From positions 1 to 64,000 of the forward strand of contig JALOPI010000002.1 of the NCBI GenBank assembly GCA_025453975.1: 64,000 bases of DNA. Direction: 5' to 3'. This DNA is from Syntrophobacteraceae bacterium (GTDB lineage: Bacteria > Desulfobacterota > Syntrophobacteria > Syntrophobacterales > Syntrophobacteraceae). A model generated the notes under the pieces. That model did not search any database. It was not told the origin of the DNA and saw only the letters and a list, made by a program, of their open reading frames with translations. The position numbers were made by a program, and so were the translations under genes. Below, one piece after another: positions 26,790-35,253 of this stretch. The stretch's first letter is position 1; every line of letters starts with the position of its first letter.

Positions 26790-26851
26790 GCCGAGCCCAT
26801 GGAAGTCTCGCTTCCTGCACCTCACCACCGGATCTTGGAGGATTAAGCTGC

Positions 26852-27682
26852 ATGATGGGAATCGCCTCATTTCTTCAGAAGTCGGAGTTCCCGAGGTCGG
26901 CCCGGTACGAGCCGGCCTGGATGCTGGAAAACCAGATGGGGCCCAACGCCATATGGCTTGCTGAATGGCTTGTGGAGGCCTTGCCTTTGAAGCCTGGCAT
27001 GCGGGTTCTCGATCTTGGCTGCGGGCGAGCCATGACCAGCATTTTCCTGGCCAGGGAGCTCGGGGTGCGGGTATGGGCGACGGATCTTTGGATAACTCCT
27101 GACCATAACTGGAGAAGAGTTGTGGAGGCTGAAGTCACGGACCTGGTGTTTCCCTTGCGGGCGGAGGCTCACTCATTGCCGTTTCCGGCAGGCTTCTTTG
27201 ACGCGGTTGTCTCCATCGATGCCTACCAGTACTTCGGTACCGATGTGCTTTATCTCGGCTACCTGAGCAGATTCGTCCGTCCAGGGGGCATGCTGGGGGC
27301 TGTCATGCCGGGCCTGATGCAGCCCGTGGATGACGTGCTTCCGCAACACCTTATCCAGCCACAAACCAACGGGAAAGTTTTCTGGGAGGACTCATGCTGG
27401 AGCTTCAGGACCGCGGACTGGTGGCGGGTCTTATGGTGCCGCGACAGCCGTGTCACGGATGTCCGGGTTGATACGTTGCCGGATGGCTGGCGTCATTGGC
27501 GGGATTTCGAAAAGGCACTCGAGGCTTCCGGGAAAGGCATTTTCCCATCCGATGCTGAAGCTCTTGATGCGGATCAGGGCCGCTACATCGGTTTCGTTCG
27601 GGTCATTGCCAAACGAACTGACAAAGATTCCATGAATCTGTATGATCCTGGGATAGGTGCTCGATGCGGCGTGGATGCATGA
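26852..27682 (+). CDS. Class I SAM-dependent methyltransferase
   Basis: The 276-residue protein starts at ATG 26852 (GGAGG 10 bases upstream). Motif I is V-L-D-L-G-C-G-R-A near residue 53, followed by A-T-D-L-W-I and the post-motif F-F-D-A-V-V-S-I-D-A-Y-Q-Y-F-G-T-D. The N-terminal P-R-S-A-R-Y-E-P-A-W and E-N-Q-M-G-P-N-A-I-W-L segments are typical of a family with small-molecule or unknown acceptors. It is divergent from the DUF4239 gene, with its start inside the apparent junction. Acceptor unknown. Confidence 0.85.
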   Translation: MMGIASFLQKSEFPRSARYEPAWMLENQMGPNAIWLAEWLVEALPLKPGMRVLDLGCGRAMTSIFLARELGVRVWATDLWITPDHNWRRVVEAEVTDLVFPLRAEAHSLPFPAGFFDAVVSIDAYQYFGTDVLYLGYLSRFVRPGGMLGAVMPGLMQPVDDVLPQHLIQPQTNGKVFWEDSCWSFRTADWWRVLWCRDSRVTDVRVDTLPDGWRHWRDFEKALEASGKGIFPSDAEALDADQGRYIGFVRVIAKRTDKDSMNLYDPGIGARCGVDA

Positions 27683-27930
27683 AGCTTTGATGATGCCTGA
27701 GAGCACATCATCATCTCACTCAAGTCGGGACTGTGGCGCGTGGCCAGGCCAGAGGCCCTTTTCAGGGTGAGGGGGGCCCGGTTACGGAGCTGTGCAGGAT
27801 GGCTTTGAAAAGCGGGAGGCCCATGGGCTGAGGGGGATGCGCGGCCACGGGAGGATTCCCATGCAGGGCCGGGGGTGTGCGTGAGGCGGCTCGGACTCTT
27901 GAGTGAGCTCGAATGGACAGGAGGTGTGAG

Positions 27931-28404
27931 GTGAGGATCCCAACAACAATGCTGGCGGTGGTTCTATTCTTGCTGATTGTCGGGACGCAATCCGCCTGGA
28001 CCGAGGACATCGGCTGTCTCGACACGACCTTCAGGTTTTTCAGCCCCGACGATTCGGTCTGCGTTTCGGCATTCGAGGACCCACGGGTGCCAGGGGTGAC
28101 GTGTCACATCAGCCAGGCCCGAAAAGGGGGATGGGGCAGCGTGGTTGGGCTTACGGAAGACCCCTCGCGCTTCTCCATCGCCTGCCGGCAGACGGGCCCC
28201 ATCTCCCTGCCGGATAAACTGCCCGATCAGGAAAAGGTTTTCAGCGAGAAGACCAGTGTTTTCTTCAAAAACACCACGGTCGCTCGCATGTTCGACAGAA
28301 AGCATAACACCCTGATCTATCTGGCCATCAGCAGGAAGCTGGTCGAAGGAAGCCCGCAGAACGCCATCTCCACGGTGCCCATCATGCCGTGGGGCGGCAA
28401 GTAG
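27931..28404 (+). CDS. creA: CreA family periplasmic protein
   Basis: GTG 27931 has AGGAGG 6 bases upstream and gives an immediate signal peptide (M-R-I-P-T-T-M-L-A-V-V-L-F, cleavage near S-A-W-T-E). The mature part matches E. coli CreA along its length: D-I-G-x-L-D-T-T-F-R, D-P-R-V-P-G-V-T-C-H-I-S, G-G-W-G-S-V-V-G-L-T-E-D, and the end V-E-G-S-P-Q-N-A-I-S-T-V-P-I-M-P-W. The role of CreA is not settled. The gene is alone, convergent with glk. The gap upstream (27683-27930) shows no clear promoter. Confidence 0.9.
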   Translation: MRIPTTMLAVVLFLLIVGTQSAWTEDIGCLDTTFRFFSPDDSVCVSAFEDPRVPGVTCHISQARKGGWGSVVGLTEDPSRFSIACRQTGPISLPDKLPDQEKVFSEKTSVFFKNTTVARMFDRKHNTLIYLAISRKLVEGSPQNAISTVPIMPWGGK

Positions 28405-28494
28405 CGCGGGCACTGGGAGCAGGCGGAGCTCCTGTGACTGGTTGGAGTGACCTCTTGAAGGCGCTGAGGAGCTGACCCCGGGATGTGCCGGATC

Positions 28495-29475
28495 CTATTC
28501 CGCGTCCAGGGCCGCGTGCCGGGCTGCCCCGAGAAGCGCTGTCCTGGGGTTCATGATGACGCGCACGGGCATGTCCTGGAGCAGGGGCTTCATGCGCCCC
28601 TTGGCCGTGAAGGCGTTCATGAATTCAGGCTCTTTGAGCTTGGAGATGATCCTCGGGGCGATCCCGCCTCCCAGGACCACGCCGCCTGTCGCCAGAAGCT
28701 TCAGGGCCAGATTCCCCGCCTCCGCCCCATAGAGGGAAACGAAGACTTCCAGGGCCTGCAGGCACAGCGGGCTATTGCCCTCCAGGGCATTGCGCGTGAT
28801 GACGGGGGCGGCGTCGCCGTGCCGCATTTCCTCCGCCAGCCATGAAGGCTCTTCCTTCTTGCCCGTGTCGCGAAGAAACTGGTAAATGTTCACCAGCCCC
28901 GGACCGGAGATCAGCCGTTCCCAGCTCACCCGCCGATAGCGGCTCATGGAGTATTCGAGGAGCTCCATCTCCAGTTGGCTGCGGGGAGCAAAATCCACAT
29001 GCCCGCCTTCCGTGGCGAACGGCCGATGGCGGGTGCCGTCCCAGTACATCCCGGCCTCGCCGAGGCCCGTTCCCGCCGAGATGACGGCCATGTTGCCCCT
29101 GGGACTTCGGGCGCCCCGGTTCAGGACCACGAAATCCTTGGCGCGGAGCAGGGCGACCCCGTAGGCATTGGCCTCGAGGTCGTTGATGAGCCCCACGCGC
29201 TCCAGACGCAAACGCTTCGCCAGGGACTTCGCGTCGACCACCCAGGGCAGGTTCGTGGCCTCGCAGCGCCCGTTGCGAACGGGACCGGCGATGCCGATGG
29301 TGGCCCTGGTGAGATCGCAGGGGTGGAGCGCCAGGAATTCCCCGACCGCCGCCTCGAGGCTCGCCCGCTCGCGACTGGGGAAGGTCTTCTCGGCCGCGAT
29401 CCGCAGCTCGTCGCCCTCCGCATCCACAAGGGCCAGCCGGGTGTTGGTGCCCCCGATGTCGCCCGCCAGAATCAT
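28495..29475 (-). CDS. glk: Glucokinase
   Basis: The 326-residue protein phosphorylates glucose with ATP. The N-terminal phosphate loop is L-A-G-D-I-G-G-T-N-T-R. The sugar-binding segments are N-L-P-W-V-V, N-D-L-E-A-N-A-Y-G and E-G-G-H-V-D-F-A-P. It belongs to the E. coli-type Glk family by these motifs and length. It starts 10 bases after the aldolase gene on the same strand, so the pair is an operon for sugar or glycogen metabolism. Confidence 0.95.
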   Translation of the reverse strand: MILAGDIGGTNTRLALVDAEGDELRIAAEKTFPSRERASLEAAVGEFLALHPCDLTRATIGIAGPVRNGRCEATNLPWVVDAKSLAKRLRLERVGLINDLEANAYGVALLRAKDFVVLNRGARSPRGNMAVISAGTGLGEAGMYWDGTRHRPFATEGGHVDFAPRSQLEMELLEYSMSRYRRVSWERLISGPGLVNIYQFLRDTGKKEEPSWLAEEMRHGDAAPVITRNALEGNSPLCLQALEVFVSLYGAEAGNLALKLLATGGVVLGGGIAPRIISKLKEPEFMNAFTAKGRMKPLLQDMPVRVIMNPRTALLGAARHAALDAE

Positions 29476-29485
29476 GGCTTCCCCC

Positions 29486-30523
29486 TTATTTCAGCGCCAG
29501 AAGGCTCCTGCCCGTGGCGCGCAGGGCGCCGGCAGCCACCTTGACCCGCTCGGCCATGGCCGTCTCGGCCAGGGACAGGTAGGATCGGGGATCGTACTGC
29601 TTCTTGCTCCCCACTTCGCCATCCACCTTGAGGACCCCATCGTAGTTCCGGAACATGTGGTCGGCGATGGCCCGGGTGAAGGCGTACTGGGTGTCGGTAT
29701 CGATGTTCATCTTGACGACGCCGTAGTCGATGGCCTCGTGGATTTCCTCCAGGAGGGAGCCGGAGCCGCCGTGGAACACCAGGTCAAAACGCGCATCAGG
29801 CCCGTATTCTTTTTCCACGGCTTCCTGGCCGTCCCTCAGGATGGACGGCTTGAGCTTGACGTGACCCGGCTTGTAGACACCGTGGACGTTGCCGAAAGTG
29901 GCTGCCAGAAGAAATCTCGCACCCTGGACGACGCCCAGCCGCCGGGAGACTTCCAGCATGTCCCCGGGAGTGGTGTAAAGCTTCTCGGCGGGGGTCCCTT
30001 CCGTCTTGACGCCATCCTCCTCGCCTCCCACCACGCCGGCCTCGACCTCCAGGATCAGCTCGCTCCGATGGCAGCGCTCCAGCAGCGGAACCGCGATGTC
30101 CAGGTTCTCCTTCAACGAAAGGGCGCTCCCGTCAAACATGTGGCTGTTGAAGAGGTTGGGGAGCCCGGCCTGGCGCCTGCGCTCCGTCTCCTGGACCAGC
30201 GGGACGAGGAAGGATTCGAGCATCTGGGCCTGGCAGTGGTCCGTGTGGAGGGCGACATGAACAGGGTAGCGTGCGGCGACCCTGTGGACATGCTCGGCCA
30301 GGGAGATGGCTCCGAGCACCATGTCTTTGACCGATGAGCCCGAGGCGAAAGCCGCTCCGCCCGTCGACACTTGGATGATCCCGTCGCTCCGGCTCTCGGC
30401 CAGTCCCTTGAGCACGGCGTTGGCGGTGGTGAGGGAGCTTACGTTGATGGCGGGGTAGGCGAAGCGGTTCTTCCGAGCTTCGTCGATCATCCTGCAATAG
30501 GTCCGATAGTCAGCGACGGGCAT
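29486..30523 (-). CDS. fba: Class II fructose-bisphosphate aldolase
   Basis: ATG 30523 with AAAGGAAG upstream is chosen over the longer frame. The 345-residue protein is a Zn-dependent aldolase that cleaves or forms fructose 1,6-bisphosphate. Visible features include the A-L-H-T-D-H-C zinc/catalytic segment, E-V-E-A-G-V-V-G-G-E-E-D-G-V, N-V-H-G-V-Y, V-F-H-G-G-S-G-S and V-K-M-N-I-D-T-D-T-Q. These and the length fit the FbaA type. It is first in an operon with glk. Confidence 0.95.
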   Translation of the reverse strand: MPVADYRTYCRMIDEARKNRFAYPAINVSSLTTANAVLKGLAESRSDGIIQVSTGGAAFASGSSVKDMVLGAISLAEHVHRVAARYPVHVALHTDHCQAQMLESFLVPLVQETERRRQAGLPNLFNSHMFDGSALSLKENLDIAVPLLERCHRSELILEVEAGVVGGEEDGVKTEGTPAEKLYTTPGDMLEVSRRLGVVQGARFLLAATFGNVHGVYKPGHVKLKPSILRDGQEAVEKEYGPDARFDLVFHGGSGSLLEEIHEAIDYGVVKMNIDTDTQYAFTRAIADHMFRNYDGVLKVDGEVGSKKQYDPRSYLSLAETAMAERVKVAAGALRATGRSLLALK

Positions 30524-30689
30524 GGGGCTTCCTTTCATGCGAGGGGTTGTGGGGCGGGCTGGATCCTGTGCCTCACTCATACCACGGATCGCCCGTGAAA
30601 AGATAGGGAAGGTGCGGGAATCGCCTGCTATGGGCGAGAGCCACTGCCTGGCGGACGGGAAGAGCAACAGCGGGAAGAGCACGGAGATT

Positions 30690-30727
30690 AAAAAACAAAA
30701 GGGCCCAGGTTGTTCCTACCTGAGCCC
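30690..30727 (-). terminator. Terminator of tRNA-Pro
   Basis: On the minus strand a 10-bp stem with one G-U pair (30727-30718 with 30710-30701, 7-base loop) is followed by TTTTGTTTTTT. Confidence 0.85.
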
Positions 30728-30737
30728 TTCATTGTCC

Positions 30738-30814
30738 TGGTCGGGACGACTGGATTTGAACCAGCGGCCTCTGCGTCCCGAACGCAGCGCTCTACCAGGC
30801 TGAGCCACGTCCCG
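30738..30814 (-). tRNA. tRNA-Pro (CGG anticodon)
   Basis: A 77-base cloverleaf on the minus strand has acceptor CGGGACG/CGTCCCG, encoded CCA, anticodon loop TTCGGGA between CTGCG and CGCAG, and T-arm GGTTCAAATCC. The anticodon is CGG. Confidence 0.97.
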
Positions 30815-30829
30815 TTTGGGTGATCGCAA

Positions 30830-30858
30830 CTAATAGCAGAAGCGAGGCTGCCTGTCCA
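30830..30858 (-). promoter_or_regulatory. Sigma-70 promoter of tRNA-Pro
   Basis: On the minus strand TGGACA (30858-30853), 17 bases, then TATTAG (30835-30830), 15 bases before the tRNA. Confidence 0.6.
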
Positions 30859-31011
30859 TCGAATTCATGCCCCAAATCGGCCGGACTTTCGGGCATTGGC
30901 AGGCCTGGGGCGGCGAAGCCGTTGAACTCCTCGCGCCAATGGGCGAGAATGCCCCTCATCTGGACGATGGTGGAAGAAAAGAGGTTTTTAACCCTTTCGA
31001 GGCTATGCACC

Positions 31012-32979
31012 ATGGGGGATGGCAACCAGCAATGGACTCCGGAGGAATCCGGCCCCACCCCCGAGGCGGGGGGCGCTGCGGGTGGAGTGTCTCTCCAGGA
31101 GCGCACGGCGTTGTTCCCTCACCTGCCAGGAGTCTACCTCTTCCGGGATCTGGATCGCAACATCCTCTACGTGGGAAAGGCCCGGGATCTCCGGAAGCGC
31201 ATCGCCAGCTATTTCAAGGGGCCCAGCGATCCCAACGTCAAGACTCGTGTCCTCCTGAGCCGTGCCGCCGATCTGGAGTATGTCGTCACCTCCACGGAAA
31301 AGGAGGCCCTCCTCCTCGAATCCAGCCTCATCAAGAAGCACCGGCCTCGCTACAACGTCCTGCTCCGGGATGACAAGACCTATCCCTCGCTCCGCATCGA
31401 TCCGCGGGAGCCTTTTCCCCGCCTCGACATGGTGCGCCGCATTCAGCGTGACGGGGCGCTTTACTTCGGCCCCTACCCCTCGGGCAACGCCGTCCGTGAA
31501 AACCTCCGGCTCCTGAGTCAGCTTTTTCCCCTCAGGCTCTGCAAGGGGAAAAAGCTCATGCCGCGGGAGCGTCCCTGCCTCAACCACTCCCTGGGGCGAT
31601 GCCTGGGGGTTTGCGCCGGAAAGGCGACGCAGGAGGAGTATTCCCGGGTTGTGGAAGAGCTGATTCTGTTCCTTCAAGGCAAGAGCGACGTCCTGGAGAG
31701 GGAGCTTCAGAAGCGCATGACAGAGGCGGCAACCGACCTGGAGTACGAGCGCGCGGCCTTTTACAGGGACCGCATACGCACCCTGCGCTCCATGCTCGAA
31801 AAACAGAACGTCGTTTCGGACAAATCCCTCAACCAGGATGTCATCGGCATCCATCGGGAAGGGGAGGTCACGGAGCTGGCGGTCCTTTTCGTCCGCAAAG
31901 GAGTCCTGGTGGGCCAGCGCAGCTTCGACCTCCCGGACGTTCAGGGTGACCTCGACGACCTGACGACTTCTTTCATCCAGCAGTATTACGCCGAGGGGCG
32001 TTACATCCCCGACGAGGTGCTGGTGCCGCTGGAGCTGGAATCACAAGCGGTCGTGGAGGAGCACCTCACGGAGCTCAAGGGAAAGCGCGTGCATCTCTGG
32101 CCCGCCAAGCGGGGCGACCGCAGACACCTCCTGGACCTGGCCAGCAAGAACGCCCGTGAGCGGCAGGCCAGCCGAAAGCGGAGGCACGAGCGGGATGAAG
32201 CTCTTCTCGAGAGCCTCCAGCGCGTTCTGAAGCTTCCCCGCCTGCCGCATCGCATGGCCTGCATCGACATATCGAACATCCAGGGGCAGCACGCCGTGGG
32301 GGCGCTGGTGGTTTTCACCAGCGGGCGGCCCGACAAGGAATGGTATCGGCATTACCGCATCGAGGAAACCAGGGAGCCCGACGACCCCGCCATGATGAGA
32401 GAAGTGGTCCGACGATTGGTGCGGAACGATCCCGATTTCTTCAGGAGCCTTGATCTTTTGGTGCTGGACGGGGGAAAGAGCCAGCTGAGCACCATCTTTC
32501 AGCTCTTGAAGACGGAAAGTGTCGAGGACCAGGTTCCCCTCATGGCCCTGGCCAAGGAGCGTGAGGTGGACCGGGGCGAGGCCGGGCGGGGGCTTTACGA
32601 GAAGATCCATGTCCCGGGCCGCAAGAATCCCATTTTCCTGTCGCGGTTTCCCGATCTTCTCCACCTCCTCCAGCGACTTCGGGACGAGACCCACCGCTTC
32701 GCCATTTCGTTTTACCAGAGTCTCCACCGGGCGGAGCTGGTGAGCTCGGTGCTGGACACCATCCCCGGCGTGGGAGCCAGGAGACGGCAGCTCCTGCTGC
32801 AGCACTTTCCGAGCGTCGACAGTCTCCGGGCGGCCGATGTGGAGGCCATCGAAGGAGTTCCCGGGATTTCGAGGGAGCTGGCGCTCCGCATCGTCGAGCA
32901 CCTGGGCGAATCGACTCCCGGCGGCGTGGAGGAAGGGTCGGAGGAGGGATCGGCCACGGTTCTCCACCCCGGGACGTAA
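31012..32979 (+). CDS. uvrC: Excinuclease ABC subunit C
   Basis: ATG 31012 (GAGG upstream) gives 655 residues; the longer frame to 30820 overlaps the tRNA promoter and is not family-like. UvrC makes both incisions in nucleotide excision repair. The GIY-YIG nuclease domain starts P-G-V-Y-L-F-R-D and I-L-Y-V-G-K-A. A UVR motif lies near residues 200-240. The RNase H-like endonuclease domain has D-I-S-N-I-Q-G and L-D-G-G-K. C-terminal helix-hairpin-helix repeats read I-P-G-V-G-A-R-R and V-P-G-I-S. It is convergent with the DciA-like gene. Confidence 0.96.
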   Translation: MGDGNQQWTPEESGPTPEAGGAAGGVSLQERTALFPHLPGVYLFRDLDRNILYVGKARDLRKRIASYFKGPSDPNVKTRVLLSRAADLEYVVTSTEKEALLLESSLIKKHRPRYNVLLRDDKTYPSLRIDPREPFPRLDMVRRIQRDGALYFGPYPSGNAVRENLRLLSQLFPLRLCKGKKLMPRERPCLNHSLGRCLGVCAGKATQEEYSRVVEELILFLQGKSDVLERELQKRMTEAATDLEYERAAFYRDRIRTLRSMLEKQNVVSDKSLNQDVIGIHREGEVTELAVLFVRKGVLVGQRSFDLPDVQGDLDDLTTSFIQQYYAEGRYIPDEVLVPLELESQAVVEEHLTELKGKRVHLWPAKRGDRRHLLDLASKNARERQASRKRRHERDEALLESLQRVLKLPRLPHRMACIDISNIQGQHAVGALVVFTSGRPDKEWYRHYRIEETREPDDPAMMREVVRRLVRNDPDFFRSLDLLVLDGGKSQLSTIFQLLKTESVEDQVPLMALAKEREVDRGEAGRGLYEKIHVPGRKNPIFLSRFPDLLHLLQRLRDETHRFAISFYQSLHRAELVSSVLDTIPGVGARRRQLLLQHFPSVDSLRAADVEAIEGVPGISRELALRIVEHLGESTPGGVEEGSEEGSATVLHPGT

Positions 32980-33000
32980 TGACTCCAGGCCGCTTCCGAT

Positions 33001-33495
33001 TCAGGATTCATCCGGTGGGGTGTGCTTGAGGAGCCGGGTGCCGATGGCCCGCAGGTCGGGATCGGGGATGGATTTGAGGAAAGCTTTCTCCTCGGGCGTC
33101 AGGGCACGGGCCTTGGCCTTTTTGGGCTTCGGGGGCTTCGACCTCCCCGTCTGGATCCTGTGGAGCTTCCGGTGCTCCGGATTGAGGGCGGGAGGTGATT
33201 CAGGAAGGCTGCCGATGCGGATCACGATCTTGTGGACCAGGGGCTCGGTGTGCCTGACGTTGATGGCGTCCATCAAGGCGATCTTGTGCATCTCCAGGTG
33301 ATGGTGCCAGACGGGGGCATCGGTCACGATGACGAGCGTCCCCTTGCGGAGCGACACTGGCTGGCTGGCCTGGGCCGCGTCGGGCCCGACGATCTCCGCC
33401 CAGTTCCCCAGGGGATTGGCCTGGAAGGCGGGGTGTGCTTTCATGACCGTCTGGACCACGGAGCCCAGCGGAATGTCTTTGGCCCCATGCTTCAT
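33001..33495 (-). CDS. DciA/DUF721 family protein
   Basis: The 164-residue protein has the DUF721 core: W-A-E-I-V-G-P-D-A-A-Q then G-T-L-V-I-V-T-D-A-P-V-W-H-H-H-L. A basic linker (K-P-P-K-P-K-K-A-K) and a short tail follow. DciA-type proteins help load the replicative helicase in many bacteria. It overlaps the upstream membrane-protein gene by 4 bases (ATGA), so the two are translationally coupled. Confidence 0.8.
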   Translation of the reverse strand: MKHGAKDIPLGSVVQTVMKAHPAFQANPLGNWAEIVGPDAAQASQPVSLRKGTLVIVTDAPVWHHHLEMHKIALMDAINVRHTEPLVHKIVIRIGSLPESPPALNPEHRKLHRIQTGRSKPPKPKKAKARALTPEEKAFLKSIPDPDLRAIGTRLLKHTPPDES

Positions 33496-34469
33496 GCCGG
33501 AGTTTCCTCAACGTCGCTCTCACTCTCCGGGGATTTCTCGAGGCGCCTCAGCAGCATGCGCAGCTCGTGGAAGTGGCGCTGCATGGCCTCCAGGAGAATG
33601 AGGGTATCCCCGCTCTGGATGGGCAGTCGCGAGAGGAACTGGTCGTAGAGCAGCCCGTCCACCGTTGCCAGGTACAGGTCGTCGACACGTTTGAGGAGGG
33701 CGCCCCCGATGCTGAGGAGAATGGTGATGAATCCTATTTGAGCCAGGGGGACAAAGCTGCCGGCCAGGGGCAGGATATAGGCCTGGAAATCCTGATGGCC
33801 GTTCAGCAGGGGCTGAAGTCGTCCATGGAACATCCAGCTGGACTGGAACAGGGCCAGAAACGGGAGGGGCCAGAGAACCCAGCGGAAAGGGCCCCAGGAT
33901 GCCGCGAGGATCTGCCAGTCCGCTTCCGAAGCCCTGCGCTCCTTTTCAACGAGCTGCTCGGCCGGCAGCGTGCTCTGCGGGTTTCTGAACATGAGGCGCA
34001 GACGCTGGAACGGGTGAAGGATCAGAGAAAAAGGGAAGCGGCTCACCTTTCGAAAGAGGTCTTGGGAGGGGAAGAGCTTCTCCAGGGCGGACGGGGAGCT
34101 TGCCACGGAAAGTCTGGACTTGGTCGAGTACTCTGCCAGCGTGGTGGTGAGCACGTGCTTGACGATGAAGGTGCCGATGAACTGAACGAAGAGCCACAGG
34201 GCGCGGGCACCCATGAAAAGCACCTCGGTGCACAGCAGGTAGAGGATGGAAAAGCTCACCATGGATGATGAGCCCAGCCACTGGGTCTGTTTCCAGAAAT
34301 CCGGCGACTTGTAAGCGTCTGTCGGCATGGCCGATGCCGCGGCCCTGGCGGATGCGAAGTCAGCCTGAGTGCTTCTGGCGGCGGGGTAAGCCAGGAAAAG
34401 GCAGAGCAGAAAGAGCATGAACCAGAAGAGCCGCTGGACCGCCTCGTAGTGCCTCAGACCGTATTCCAT
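33492..34469 (-). CDS. Membrane protein of unknown function
   Basis: I do not recognise a family. The 325-residue protein has about four hydrophobic helices (near 14-32, 68-100, 195-212 and 230-255), a basic cytoplasmic loop between the second and third, and a helical C-terminal tail rich in acidic residues. The last helix region with an extended tail is vaguely like MotA/ExbB-type proteins but without their motif. It is coupled to the DciA-like gene by a 4-base overlap. Confidence 0.7.
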   Translation of the reverse strand: MEYGLRHYEAVQRLFWFMLFLLCLFLAYPAARSTQADFASARAAASAMPTDAYKSPDFWKQTQWLGSSSMVSFSILYLLCTEVLFMGARALWLFVQFIGTFIVKHVLTTTLAEYSTKSRLSVASSPSALEKLFPSQDLFRKVSRFPFSLILHPFQRLRLMFRNPQSTLPAEQLVEKERRASEADWQILAASWGPFRWVLWPLPFLALFQSSWMFHGRLQPLLNGHQDFQAYILPLAGSFVPLAQIGFITILLSIGGALLKRVDDLYLATVDGLLYDQFLSRLPIQSGDTLILLEAMQRHFHELRMLLRRLEKSPESESDVEETPA

Positions 34470-34770
34470 GGACTAGTGTCTCCGGGAGGCGGCGGCTGAA
34501 AAGGATGATTCTGCCCGGCAGCCCCGCCTGGGAGCGGCCGGCGTGAGGGGCTCTTTGAAGAAGGTGCTCGTCCTCCCAGCGGGAGCCTGGTAATCCTTCG
34601 GGTGCGGGCGCAATCGGAGCAGAGCCGCCTCCCCACGATCCGCTCGGTCATGCGTCCGGTCTCGGGAGCCTGCGATCGGGAATGTCGAAAGCCTCTTTCG
34701 TCGCGCCGAGGCTCGCACGCCCGGCAGTGACTTTCCCTGGTGCGCGCATCTGTATACCCAGCGTGAGCTC

Positions 34771-34791
34771 AAGCCATCAAGGCTTCTTTTT
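34771..34791 (+). terminator. Small terminator-like hairpin in the gap
   Basis: AAGCC (34771-34775) pairs with GGCTT (34781-34785), loop ATCAA, followed by CTTTTT. No gene upstream explains it. Confidence 0.4.
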
Positions 34792-35002
34792 CCGGAAGTA
34801 TATCACAGCTGGTGAAAAATGATGGAACGGTTGTTTTGAAATGTCGCCGGGCGGGGAAAACGAGCGCTCGGACCCTGGCGTCAGGTCGGGAGGTGTTGGG
34901 ACGCCCTCTTGATGCGACAGGGATATTTCCGGGCGGCACGCAGGCTCGCCGCCGCTCCCTCCGGGGGCTGGTCGGGGAAGATTTCGCGTCCTCTCACCCC
35001 AG

Positions 35003-35029
35003 CCCTCTCCCCCGATGCGGGGGAGAGGG
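35003..35029. repeat. GC-rich palindromic repeat (REP-like)
   Basis: A perfect 11-bp stem CCCTCTCCCCC/GGGGGAGAGGG (35003-35013 and 35019-35029) with a GATGC loop, preceded by TCACCCCAG. This exact style of palindrome recurs as an interspersed repeat in many proteobacterial genomes. Confidence 0.6.
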
Positions 35030-35253
35030 GGCTTCGAAGCCTCGATGTGCTCCATGGAACAATCCGGGAACGCGGGTGGGGGAAAGGTAAACAGCCTGTT
35101 GGAGAAGACTCCTGAGCAGCCGGCGCTGGACCGATCGGACCGATCGATGCCGGAACAGCCCGGCCTCCGCATCCAGATCCCAGTGTCTCGCGCAGGGGCT
35201 GGAAGGCAGCCCCGCCCCGATCCCCGCGCCCCTGACCCAGTCAGGGCAGGCTG

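Larger units (their letters stand above)
34470..35253. other. Long gene-poor gap
   Basis: Nearly 800 bases without a credible gene. Open frames here are short and not family-like. It holds a terminator-like hairpin at 34771, a perfect GC-rich palindrome at 35003, and the tandem GACCGATCG GACCGATCG near 35130-35150. A small RNA is possible but I could not match a known one. Confidence 0.4.

Noticed and set aside
34600-34660. Minus-strand stretch reading R-I-V-G-R-R-L-C-S-D-C, like an adenylate kinase lid
   Set aside because: The match is short and stops at once; no other kinase motif is found in any frame nearby.
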